From Betaproteobacteria bacterium UBA5216 (GTDB lineage Bacteria > Pseudomonadota > Gammaproteobacteria > Burkholderiales > SG8-41): a DNA stretch of 49,378 bases. This document shows positions 33,489-40,863 of this stretch, in pieces. Within the stretch, counting starts at the first letter, position 1. The number at the start of each line of letters is the position of its first letter. The notes below the pieces were generated by a model. The model worked only from the letters and a program-made list of their open reading frames with translations. It did no database searches and had not been told where the DNA came from. The DNA lies in assembly GCA_002412495.1 (NCBI GenBank), contig DHVE01000080.1:1-49378 (forward strand), in the 5' to 3' direction. Both the position numbers and the translations under genes were made by a program.

Positions 33489-33518
33489 AAAAAAAACGGG
33501 CATCCGAAGATGCCCGTT
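33489..33518 (-). terminator. Factor-independent terminator of the porin gene
   Basis: On the minus strand a perfect 10-bp stem AACGGGCATC/GATGCCCGTT (33518-33495) closes on a UUCG tetraloop and is followed by a run of eight T. It lies 24 nt past the porin stop codon. The stable UUCG loop marks it as a very efficient terminator. Confidence 0.93.
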
Positions 33519-33541
33519 CAAGATACCGCAAAACCGCTTGA

Positions 33542-34792
33542 TTAGAAGCTGTGACGTACGTTCATACCGTACACTTTCTGCGTTTGGCCCAATGTGGCGC
33601 TTTGTATGCCTTTGCCGTATTTCGCGTTCGTGTCATTGTCGATCACGCTATACATAACGCCAATTTGTGTGCGTTTGGACATTGCGTACATATAGCCCAA
33701 GTTCCAGCCCTTAGCGCCGGTTGATGGGCCTACTGCTTGGTGCGCACCCACCGCTGTAGCTGAGGTACCCTTCGAATCACCGGCAGCAAAGTACATAGCT
33801 TTGATCGAGTGCGGGCCGCTAACCGCGTAATCCATCGCCACCGCATAGCCGTTCTTTTTCAGATCGGTGGTGTTGGTCACGTCATACTTGGAGCGAGTGA
33901 TCAAACCAGTCAGCTTCATGCCAAAGCCGAAGGTATACCCAGCGCCGAACATCCAGTTCGTATCCGAACCACCATTGTACTGGAGTGCACCGGTGCCGAT
34001 TGCGACGGTACCGCCAGCACCCGGGTTATGGTCGTTATGCCGGTCGTAGCCGATGCCGAGGTACAACGGACCATTTTTGTATTCCCCAGACAACGACAAC
34101 GCACGCGGAGTCAGGCCTTGCGAAGCCGCCGAGCTCAAACCGGTGGATTCGTTGGCAGCGGTATAGCCAGCCGAAACGCTAAAGCCACTGAAGCTCGGGC
34201 TGTCATAGCGGATTAGACGTTGACGGCGCTCAACAAAAGAGGCTTGCGTCGCAGTGACGTTAGTGGTGTTGCTGCTCGACGTGTTCAGCAACACGTTGGC
34301 GAAACCACCGACCAAGCTGTCAGTGCCGCTAAACCAGCCGCGAAACGCGTTGTAAACGTTTTTCGACGGCATATCCCAGTTGCCGAAATAAACGTTACCA
34401 AAGCCGCCCTTGAAGCCGAGCGCGCTGTTGCGACCACACCACTGAGATGTGGCCGGCGCTGCCGCAACGCCCGCCGGCGTGGCTTGCGTGCCGCCGCCTG
34501 CGCCCAAAACGTCGAACGAACTCGAGCAGCGGAACCACGCCGTGAGGTTGCTGCCGATTTTCTCTTCACCGTGGATCCAAATTTCCGGCTCATTCAACGA
34601 CAGATTGTCGTTGCTGCTGTTCTTGGAGCCACTCGCGAGCCCGCCCGTGTTACGGTGCAAAGCATATTTCAAACTTATAGACCCACCGATCTGCACAGTG
34701 CTCGTCTGGGCAGATGCGCCCGATGAGACGCCCAAAGCGGCAGTGCCGAATGCTGCGGCTATCGCCAGCGCAATACGAGACTTGTTGTTCAT
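33542..34792 (-). CDS. General Gram-negative porin (betaproteobacterial OmpC-like)
   Basis: A 416-residue outer-membrane beta-barrel. Signal peptide MNNKSRIALAIAAAFGTAAL, cleaved after 'GASA' near residue 28. The mature start is 'QTSTVQIGGSISLKYAL'. Typical blocks are 'FGNVYFGNWDMPSKN' (loop-3 entry), 'RLIRYDSPSFSGFSVSAGYT', 'GAGYTFGFGMKLTGLITRSK' and 'NLGYMYAMSKRTQIGVMYSV'. It ends in 'MNVRHSF' with the terminal Phe needed for BAM assembly. Strong ribosome site (AAAGGAG), own promoter and a tight terminator point to high expression as a single gene. Confidence 0.94.
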   Translation of the reverse strand: MNNKSRIALAIAAAFGTAALGVSSGASAQTSTVQIGGSISLKYALHRNTGGLASGSKNSSNDNLSLNEPEIWIHGEEKIGSNLTAWFRCSSSFDVLGAGGGTQATPAGVAAAPATSQWCGRNSALGFKGGFGNVYFGNWDMPSKNVYNAFRGWFSGTDSLVGGFANVLLNTSSSNTTNVTATQASFVERRQRLIRYDSPSFSGFSVSAGYTAANESTGLSSAASQGLTPRALSLSGEYKNGPLYLGIGYDRHNDHNPGAGGTVAIGTGALQYNGGSDTNWMFGAGYTFGFGMKLTGLITRSKYDVTNTTDLKKNGYAVAMDYAVSGPHSIKAMYFAAGDSKGTSATAVGAHQAVGPSTGAKGWNLGYMYAMSKRTQIGVMYSVIDNDTNAKYGKGIQSATLGQTQKVYGMNVRHSF

Positions 34793-35178
34793 TAACTTCT
34801 CCTTTGATCAATCGTTATATATATACCGAAGTCCTTTTGGACGTGCCTATAATCGCTCATCGACTCACCCGACAACAAGCAATTAGGGAGTTTTGGTGCC
34901 TACTGTCACCGTGTTTGTCGTATTTTTACAACGGCTAGCGCTAAGGGGGCTTCCTTTAAAATACGCAATAAAAACATGGGGTTGAAATATGGGATTGAAA
35001 ATATGGGCGTCCATTGGCCTCCGACACGTGTGCGCGAAGTTATTTTCCGCTTCGGGTTTGGTGTCATTGGCCTGTCAAGGAAGTTAATATAACCCATTGA
35101 ATAAATTCATTAAATTGTATCTCATGCATCTAAAATCCCCCGACCAGCCTTTGCCTCGGTTGTGGGCTTGTCAGGCTC
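34793..35178. other. Divergent intergenic region between porin and TPR gene
   Basis: 386 bases without a convincing gene. It contains the porin ribosome site and promoter near its left end and is AT-rich toward 35090-35130 (repeated ATTAAAT-like strings), which may hold the promoter of the TPR gene at 35179. A 33-codon plus-strand frame starting near 34988 is too weak to call. I see no RNA gene or riboswitch. Confidence 0.5.
34847..34875 (-). promoter_or_regulatory. Sigma-70-like promoter of the porin gene
   Basis: On the minus strand TTGTCG (34875-34870), 17 bp, TTATAG (34852-34847). Transcription would start about 34840, giving a leader of nearly 50 nt that includes a small GTCC-TTTT-GGAC hairpin and an alternating TATATATA tract before the ribosome site. 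Confidence 0.5.
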
Positions 35179-37125
35179 ATGATTGTCCACATTGCGCCCC
35201 TTCTCGCCGTGAGTAATAAACAACTTCGCGCCCGCAAACTGCTGGAACAAGGCCTGCAAAGTCACCGTGCCGGCGATCTTGCCGCGGCGGAAAAAGCCTA
35301 TGTCCGGGCGGCGGAAGCCGATCCGCGCAATCCCGACGCGTTCAATCTGCGTGGCGTGGTGGCGCTTAGCAGGGGTCAGCCGCCGCTGGCGGTCACGCTG
35401 TTTCGCAAGGCAACGGCGCTGCAACCCGATACCCACGGGTTTTGGGCCAATCTGGGCAATGCCTTGTTTGAAACCGGTGATTACATCGAGTCGGAAACGG
35501 CATACCGGCGCGCGTCCGGGCTGGCGCCGTCGAATCCCGACTACGCCATTGGCATCGCCAATGCACTGGCTGCCGGTGGACAAACAGACGAAGCGGAAAA
35601 TCTATTTTTGACAATCGCGGAACACTGCCCTGACCATGCCGCCGCGTGGTTCGGCCTTGGCAAAATCGCGCAGCATGACGGCGATGCGCCGCTGGCGCTC
35701 GAACGCTACCATCGCGCGCTACAGGCCGATCCGAATTACGGCAATGCGCACATGAATCTTGGCGCGGTGCTGCAATCCGTGCATCGGCTCGACGAAGCGG
35801 AACAAAGTTTTCGTCAGGCGCTGGCGCACGGCGCGCAACGGGAGATGGCCTATATCAATCTCGTGTCCTTGTTGACGCAGCAGGGAAAATTTACGGAAGG
35901 CGACCAACTCGCGCGCGCCGCGCTCACTGAATTGCCACGGAGCGCGGAACTGCACAGGCTGCTGGCCGCGGCGCACGTGCAACAAGGCCACCTTGATGCG
36001 GCGCTGGCGCCGGCGCAGCAAGCCGCGACCCTGGCGCCCGACAATGCGCAAGTGCAAATGGCACTCGGCGGCTTGTTGTTTGAAACCGGCCTTGCCGAGC
36101 AGGGCCTCGCCCTGCTCGACCAACTGAGGCTCAAGCTGGCCGGGGATACGCATGTCGCCTACGTCACCGGCGTCACGCATCTGACCGCAGGAAATTTCGC
36201 CGAGGGCTGGCGGGATTTTATACACCGCGAAGTACGTCAGGCCAAAATGCAAACACGGCCCTGGCTGCGCGCGCAATTGCCGACCCATCTGCACGGCACA
36301 TCGGTGCGGCTACTGCGAGAGCAGGGCTTGGGCGACGAGTTGTTTTTTCTGCGCTACGCGCCGTTGCTAAAAAAACTGGGCGCCCGCGTGGCCTATATCA
36401 CCGATCCAAAACTGACATCGATACTGGCCCGCGCCCATTGCGTGGATCAGATTATCGAAGAACCCAGCGGTCACGACAATGTGGTGCCGCCGGATACGGC
36501 GAAATACAGCCTTGAAATGCTGATCGGCGATTTGCCGCATGCGCTTTACCGGGATTTCAGCGCACACTGTGTTGAATTACCGCCACCGCTGCCGTTGACG
36601 GCATTGACCGATCACATCAAGGCGATGCACGAAAAACTTGCAGCTCTGGGACCGCCGCCATATCTGGCGCTGACCTGGCGCGGCGGCGTCGCGCCACATG
36701 AGCAAAAAGGAAAATGGTGGACGTTGTTCAAGAATATCGGCCTTGATGCCTTCGGCAAAACACTGGCCGGTCTGCCGCACACGCTACTCGCGGTGCAGCG
36801 CAAACCACTGCCGGATGAAATCGCGCAATTGTCGGTGGCGGCCGGCACGCCCATACACGATTTGTGCGCCGTCAACGACGATCTGGAGGAAATGCTCGCG
36901 CTGCTGGCGGTGGTTGACGAATACGTGGGCGTCAGCAACACCAACATGCATTTGCGCGCGGGCCTTGGTCGCAACGCACGCGTGCTGGTACCGCGGCCCT
37001 CGGAGTGGCGCTGGATGGCCTATGGCGAGAACTCACCGTGGTTTCCAGATTTTATAGTGTATCGTCAGGACATCGACGGCACATGGCAAGCAGCGTTGGA
37101 TCGCCTGTGCGCAGAGTTGCGCTAA
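35179..37125 (+). CDS. TPR protein with C-terminal GT9-like glycosyltransferase domain
   Basis: A 648-residue protein. About nine TPRs cover residues 15-320 (e.g. 'AEKAYVRAAEADPRNPDAFN', 'ALERYHRALQADPNYGNAHM'). The C-terminal half has the same GT9-like signature as the 486-residue protein: 'REQGLGDELFFLRYAPLL' (380 onward), 'LTWRGGVAPHEQKGKWW', and 'YVGVSNTNMHLRAGLGRNAR' (Ser586-Asn587-Thr588). ATG 35179 and GTG 35209 are both possible starts, neither with a good ribosome site. It may work with the GT41 enzymes further left, but it is separated from them by vapBC and the porin. Confidence 0.82.
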   Translation: MIVHIAPLLAVSNKQLRARKLLEQGLQSHRAGDLAAAEKAYVRAAEADPRNPDAFNLRGVVALSRGQPPLAVTLFRKATALQPDTHGFWANLGNALFETGDYIESETAYRRASGLAPSNPDYAIGIANALAAGGQTDEAENLFLTIAEHCPDHAAAWFGLGKIAQHDGDAPLALERYHRALQADPNYGNAHMNLGAVLQSVHRLDEAEQSFRQALAHGAQREMAYINLVSLLTQQGKFTEGDQLARAALTELPRSAELHRLLAAAHVQQGHLDAALAPAQQAATLAPDNAQVQMALGGLLFETGLAEQGLALLDQLRLKLAGDTHVAYVTGVTHLTAGNFAEGWRDFIHREVRQAKMQTRPWLRAQLPTHLHGTSVRLLREQGLGDELFFLRYAPLLKKLGARVAYITDPKLTSILARAHCVDQIIEEPSGHDNVVPPDTAKYSLEMLIGDLPHALYRDFSAHCVELPPPLPLTALTDHIKAMHEKLAALGPPPYLALTWRGGVAPHEQKGKWWTLFKNIGLDAFGKTLAGLPHTLLAVQRKPLPDEIAQLSVAAGTPIHDLCAVNDDLEEMLALLAVVDEYVGVSNTNMHLRAGLGRNARVLVPRPSEWRWMAYGENSPWFPDFIVYRQDIDGTWQAALDRLCAELR

Positions 37126-37245
37126 TCGGCGCCAACAGTGTATCTGTACCGTCCGGCAGAATTTGTCCACCCACACGCGACATCTGGTGGGCACCGGGCG
37201 GCACCTTCAGTTGGGGCGGCGCCATATCGGATGCAGATGCCACGA

Positions 37246-38247
37246 TCAGATACCCAGGCTTTTCAACTGCTTCTCAGGATAACGCGTGCCGGCCGTGACG
37301 TTAAGCGGAAACGCGGCGCTCAGTCGGTTTATTTCATCCGCGCCGAGCCGGACATCAAGCGCGGCGCAGTTTTGTTCGAGATACGCGCGGCGCTTGGTGC
37401 CCGGTATCGGCACGATGTCCGCGCCTTGCGCGAGCAGCCAGGCCAATGCGATCTGCGCCGGTGTGCATGAATGCGCCGCGGCGATATCCTCGATGGGTTT
37501 TAATAAGTCTTTGTTTTTATTGATATTTTCAGCGTGGAAGCGCGGGTGATCGCGCCGCCGGTCGGAAGGCAGCAAGGCGTCGAGCGTTTTCATTGTGGCG
37601 GTGAGAAAACCGCGCCCTAGCGGCGCATATGGCATGAAGGCTATGCCCAATTCCCGGCATGTCGGGAGGATGGCATTTTCAACATCGCGGCTCCACAACG
37701 AATACTCGGTTTCGAGCGCGGCGATCGGATGCACCTTGTTTGCACGGCGAATCGTTTCCGGCCCCGCCTCCGACAGCTGCAGATAACGCACCTTGCCCTG
37801 CTCCACCAGGCGTTTCATCGCGCCCACGGTGTCTTCAATCGGCACGGTGGCATCAACGCGATGCAGACCGTAGATATCGATCACGTCCACGCCGAGTTGC
37901 TTGAGACTTTTTTCGCAGGCTTGCGGCACGTAGTCCGGATGTCCGCCGGTCAGCGCCGCCGCACCGCCATCGGCGCCACGCCCCGCCAGAGCAAGGTTGC
38001 CAAACTTGGTTGCGACCAGCACCTGTTCTCGCTTGCCCTTGATCGCGCGTCCTACCAGGGCCTCATTCACGCCAGCGCCATAGGCGTCGGACGTGACGAT
38101 CAGATTAACGCCCAGATCAATTGCGCGATGAAGGGTAGCGATGGATTCCGCGTCATTCGGCTCGCCGTAACTGATCGACATGCCCATACAGCCCAGCCCC
38201 ATCGCCGATACGTGCGGGCCATTCCTGCCAAGTCTGACTGTGCGCAT
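37246..38247 (-). CDS. Aldo/keto reductase family protein with replaced catalytic Asp
   Basis: A 333-residue (beta/alpha)8 protein of the AKR13-like group: 'GLGCMGMSISYGEPND', 'HRVDATVPIEDTVGAMKRLV', 'EYSLWSRDVE', 'FMPYAPLGRGFLTA' and 'VPIPGTKRRAYLEQN' (NADP site). Of the catalytic tetrad, Tyr56, Lys81 and His129 are present. The Asp normally in 'DTAxxYG' is Val51 here ('LIVTSDAYG'). ATG 38247 has GGGAG 8 nt upstream; an open frame continues upstream to 38436 but is not family-like. Substrate unknown. The gene follows an FAH hydrolase by 20 bp. Confidence 0.92.
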   Translation of the reverse strand: MRTVRLGRNGPHVSAMGLGCMGMSISYGEPNDAESIATLHRAIDLGVNLIVTSDAYGAGVNEALVGRAIKGKREQVLVATKFGNLALAGRGADGGAAALTGGHPDYVPQACEKSLKQLGVDVIDIYGLHRVDATVPIEDTVGAMKRLVEQGKVRYLQLSEAGPETIRRANKVHPIAALETEYSLWSRDVENAILPTCRELGIAFMPYAPLGRGFLTATMKTLDALLPSDRRRDHPRFHAENINKNKDLLKPIEDIAAAHSCTPAQIALAWLLAQGADIVPIPGTKRRAYLEQNCAALDVRLGADEINRLSAAFPLNVTAGTRYPEKQLKSLGI

Positions 38248-38267
38248 GACGGTCACTCCCGTGAGAA

Positions 38268-38957
38268 TTACTTCGCGTAGCTGACGGTCAGACTGCCAAC
38301 ACCTTCGACAAAACCTTCGAGCTTGTCGCCACGCTGCACCGGGCCCACGCCCGCGGGCGTGCCCGACATGATGAGATCGCCAGGCCGCAGGGTGATCATT
38401 TTCGACAGGCACGAAATGGTCTCGGGAATATTCCATATCAACTCGGACAGATCACCCTTTTGCTTGACCACGCCGTTGACTTTGAGCCAGATCGCCCCCT
38501 TAGATGGATGCCCCACCATCGCCACGGTTTTCAGGGCGGTGCACGGCGCGGAATCATCAAATGCCTTGCCCATCTCCCACGGGCGTCCCATTTTTTTGGC
38601 TTCGCCCTGCACGTCGCGGCGCGTCATGTCGAGACCGACACCGTAACCGAATACGTGATCGAGCGCCTTTTCCACGGGTATATCCCTGCCGCCCTTGCCG
38701 ATAGCGACAGTCATCTCGATCTCGTGATGCAGATCCTTGGTAATCGTGGGATACGGAATCGTAGCGCCGTTTTGCACGATCGCATCCGCTGGTTTCATGA
38801 AGAAAAATGGTGGTTCGCGATCCGGGTCATGCCCCATTTCCTTGGCATGTTCGGCGTAATTGCGGCCCACGCAATAAATGCGCCCGACCGGAAACGTTTG
38901 ATTGCTTTCGGCAACAGGCAGCGTGGTGACGGCGGGAAAATCAATGGCGTAAGTCAT
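38268..38957 (-). CDS. Fumarylacetoacetate hydrolase family protein
   Basis: A 229-residue FAH-fold hydrolase or decarboxylase. It shows 'IYCVGRNYAEHAKEMG', 'PPFFFMKPADAIVQNG', the metal-ligand block 'LHHEIEMTVAIG' (the two Glu), 'GYGVGLDMTRRDVQ' (the Asp), and the closing 'GDLIMSGTPAGVGPVQRGD'. Relatives include acylpyruvate hydrolases and oxaloacetate decarboxylases (FAHD1/YcgM type); length and motifs fit this YcgM-like group. It may be co-transcribed with the aldo/keto reductase, as in aromatic or organic-acid catabolism, but no other pathway gene is present. Confidence 0.93.
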   Translation of the reverse strand: MTYAIDFPAVTTLPVAESNQTFPVGRIYCVGRNYAEHAKEMGHDPDREPPFFFMKPADAIVQNGATIPYPTITKDLHHEIEMTVAIGKGGRDIPVEKALDHVFGYGVGLDMTRRDVQGEAKKMGRPWEMGKAFDDSAPCTALKTVAMVGHPSKGAIWLKVNGVVKQKGDLSELIWNIPETISCLSKMITLRPGDLIMSGTPAGVGPVQRGDKLEGFVEGVGSLTVSYAK

Positions 38958-39006
38958 GGTTGTCTTTCAGTTGTGAAATCAGGAGAAAAGGAAAGTTTGC
39001 GTGTCA

Positions 39007-39630
39007 TCAAGCCGGTTTGGCTTCAACGGCGATCCAGAAGCCTTGCTGCATACGGCTAAACTGCACAAGATCAAAGCGCGACATGAATTTCGGCAGCCAC
39101 CACGACGGCGGTTGTTGAATCAAATGCGCATTACGCCCGTCCGTCAAGAACTTCCCGGCGGGACCGGTATGTACCGTAAACACGCCCACCCCTATGGTAA
39201 CGCGACGAAGATCATCAAGCACGTTATCCAGCAATTCCGGTTCGATATGTTCCAGGACATCAATACATGCGACAAAGCGGCAGGGCTTCGGTGTGCCGGA
39301 CCACGCCGGGATCGAGGGATCATAATGATGTATGGTCAACTGTTGCTGTGTATGCTGGCGCAACGTCTGTCCGAGACGCCCCTTGCCCGCGCCGTAGTCC
39401 AACAATTCCGTGGCGTTGACCGCCTGCATAATCTCGGCAACGATGGGCGCGTATCCCACCGATGCCACCCCGTAGTTGGGATTCTTATGCAGCTCCTGCT
39501 GCATGCGGCGGTATTCTTCGCTGATCAGCGGCGCGCTGGTATCGTTCATGGTCGCACTCATGGGTAAAGGCCGGGAGCCAGCCATGCTGCTCAACAAATT
39601 GGAAACAACCTTGGCAAGCATTGACGGCAT
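39007..39630 (-). CDS. Class I SAM-dependent methyltransferase
   Basis: A roughly 207-residue protein with the SAM-binding glycine motif 'ELLDYGAGKGRLGQTLR', then 'IHHYDPSIPAW' (the acidic ribose-binding strand) and 'RFVACIDVLEHIEPELLDNV' (motif II with the DVLEH block). The substrate is not evident. The start is uncertain: ATG 39630 is chosen, TTG 39648 is in frame upstream, and ATG 39549 (MNDTSAPLISEEY) would remove a poorly conserved leader. It stands 49 bp upstream of the FAH gene on the same strand. Confidence 0.82.
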   Translation of the reverse strand: MPSMLAKVVSNLLSSMAGSRPLPMSATMNDTSAPLISEEYRRMQQELHKNPNYGVASVGYAPIVAEIMQAVNATELLDYGAGKGRLGQTLRQHTQQQLTIHHYDPSIPAWSGTPKPCRFVACIDVLEHIEPELLDNVLDDLRRVTIGVGVFTVHTGPAGKFLTDGRNAHLIQQPPSWWLPKFMSRFDLVQFSRMQQGFWIAVEAKPA

Positions 39631-39729
39631 CCTATAAAAGGTGGGCAATTATCCGGGATTACTTCCGCCGCGGTCAATCCAACGCCGCGTCGCGCCGTGC
39701 GACAATGTTCACAGGAAGATCATGCCCAC

Positions 39730-40125
39730 ATGACCGATACCGCCAGCCTCTGGACCCTGTTCGTCAGCAGCTTTCTCGCGGCCACGCTGCTGCCGGGCGG
39801 CTCCGAAGCGGTGTTGTTTGGCGTGCTGAAGTTGCACCCGCATCAGTTATGGGCGGCACTGGCGGTGGCAACGCTGGGCAATACGCTCGGCGGTCTGTCG
39901 TCGTATTTGCTGGGACGCCTTGTCCCTCAAAAAACCGAAATGAAAGGTCTGGCGCGCGTGCAACAGTACGGCGCCCCCGTTTTATTGTTGTCCTGGGTGC
40001 CCATCATCGGCGACCCGTTATGCGTAGCGGCGGGCTGGCTGCGTTTGAATCCGTGGTTGTGCCTGCTTTGCATCGCCGCCGGGAAGCTCGCGCGCTATTG
40101 GGTAATCGCCGTATTAACCGTATAA
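39730..40125 (+). CDS. YqaA/DedA-related (SNARE-associated-like) membrane protein
   Basis: A 131-residue integral membrane protein with three or four helices. Family blocks: 'FVSSFLAATLLPGGSEAVLF' at the N-terminus, 'TLGNTLGGLSSYLLGR', 'YGAPVLLLSWVPIIGDPLCV' (the re-entrant loop region with GDP) and 'LCIAAGKLARYWVIA'. YqaA proteins are short relatives of DedA phospholipid flippases. AGGAAG precedes the ATG at long spacing. It is next to a HIT protein gene on the same strand, 28 bp away. Confidence 0.88.
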   Translation: MTDTASLWTLFVSSFLAATLLPGGSEAVLFGVLKLHPHQLWAALAVATLGNTLGGLSSYLLGRLVPQKTEMKGLARVQQYGAPVLLLSWVPIIGDPLCVAAGWLRLNPWLCLLCIAAGKLARYWVIAVLTV

Positions 40126-40153
40126 AGCCCGCAACTTCAGTGAGAACATTGAT

Positions 40154-40570
40154 ATGACTTGCGAACTATGCGCCACGATCGGCGGGCAATTGCTGTGGCA
40201 AGACGCCCGGTGCCGCGTGGTTCTGATTGAAGAAACAGACTACCCCGGCTATTGCCGCGTGATCTGGCAAGCGCACGTGGCCGAAATGACCGATCTCGAT
40301 GCCGCCGACCGCGCGCACTGCCTGCGCGTGGTGCTGGCGGTTGAATCAGTGCTGCGCGAACTGCTCGCGCCCGACAAGATCAATCTGGCAAGCTTGGGCA
40401 ATTTCACGCCGCATTTGCATTGGCATGTCATTCCGCGCTTTCGCGACGACGCGCATTTCCCGCAGGCCATTTGGGGTCTGCGGCAACGCGACGTGCCCCG
40501 GCTGCGCTACATGCCGGAGAATCTGCCGGAAAAAATCAGCCGCCAAATCGGGATCCAGTTGGCGAAGTAA
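40154..40570 (+). CDS. HIT family nucleotide hydrolase
   Basis: A 138-residue histidine-triad protein. The triad is 'HLHWHVIPRF' (His87, His89, His91), with the N-terminal pair Cys3-x2-Cys6 as in zinc-binding HIT proteins. Members cleave nucleotide phosphoramidates or diadenosine polyphosphates; the exact substrate cannot be assigned. 'DYPGYCRVIWQAHVAEMTDL' is typical of the betaproteobacterial subgroup. Confidence 0.93.
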   Translation: MTCELCATIGGQLLWQDARCRVVLIEETDYPGYCRVIWQAHVAEMTDLDAADRAHCLRVVLAVESVLRELLAPDKINLASLGNFTPHLHWHVIPRFRDDAHFPQAIWGLRQRDVPRLRYMPENLPEKISRQIGIQLAK

Positions 40571-40863
40571 ATTGGCAAAGTATTCCGACGCAGGGCGTCG
40601 CGATGGCGGGGGAATTGCCCCAATCACCCCCAAAATCACCGGTCGTCTGTAAATTATTACCGCTTCCGCGCATTTTTCTTCGCGGGATGTGACATGGTTC
40701 ACAGTAGGGCGGGCAACATATCATTAGTCTTGCGCTGACGGCTCGCGCCACATGCGAAGACATGCAACGAACACCAGGTAACGACGCAGTGCGGGCATAA
40801 AGCCGCCGGAAAAGAAACCAGCAACACCCCCAGGTATCAACCCTACCGATCAAGGAGATGCCC
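40571..40863. other. Intergenic stretch before the 538-residue unassigned gene
   Basis: 293 bases without a gene I can support. Codon-like composition is absent, and only a strong AAGGAG ribosome site at its end (40852-40857) is clear. No terminator with a T-run follows the HIT gene. Confidence 0.5.

Noticed and set aside
34988..35089. 33-codon frame ending in a lipobox-like LACQ
   Set aside because: Too short, no ribosome site and the Cys is near the C-terminus, so it cannot be a lipoprotein.
25840..37125. Integrated prophage or genomic island with defined ends
   Set aside because: No integrase, transposase, terminal repeats or tRNA junction is visible next to the TPR/vapBC region; only base composition and gene content hint at acquisition.
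37052..37243. 63-codon minus-strand frame between the TPR gene and the aldo/keto reductase
   Set aside because: Half lies over the TPR gene, no ribosome site, no recognisable motif; treated as chance.
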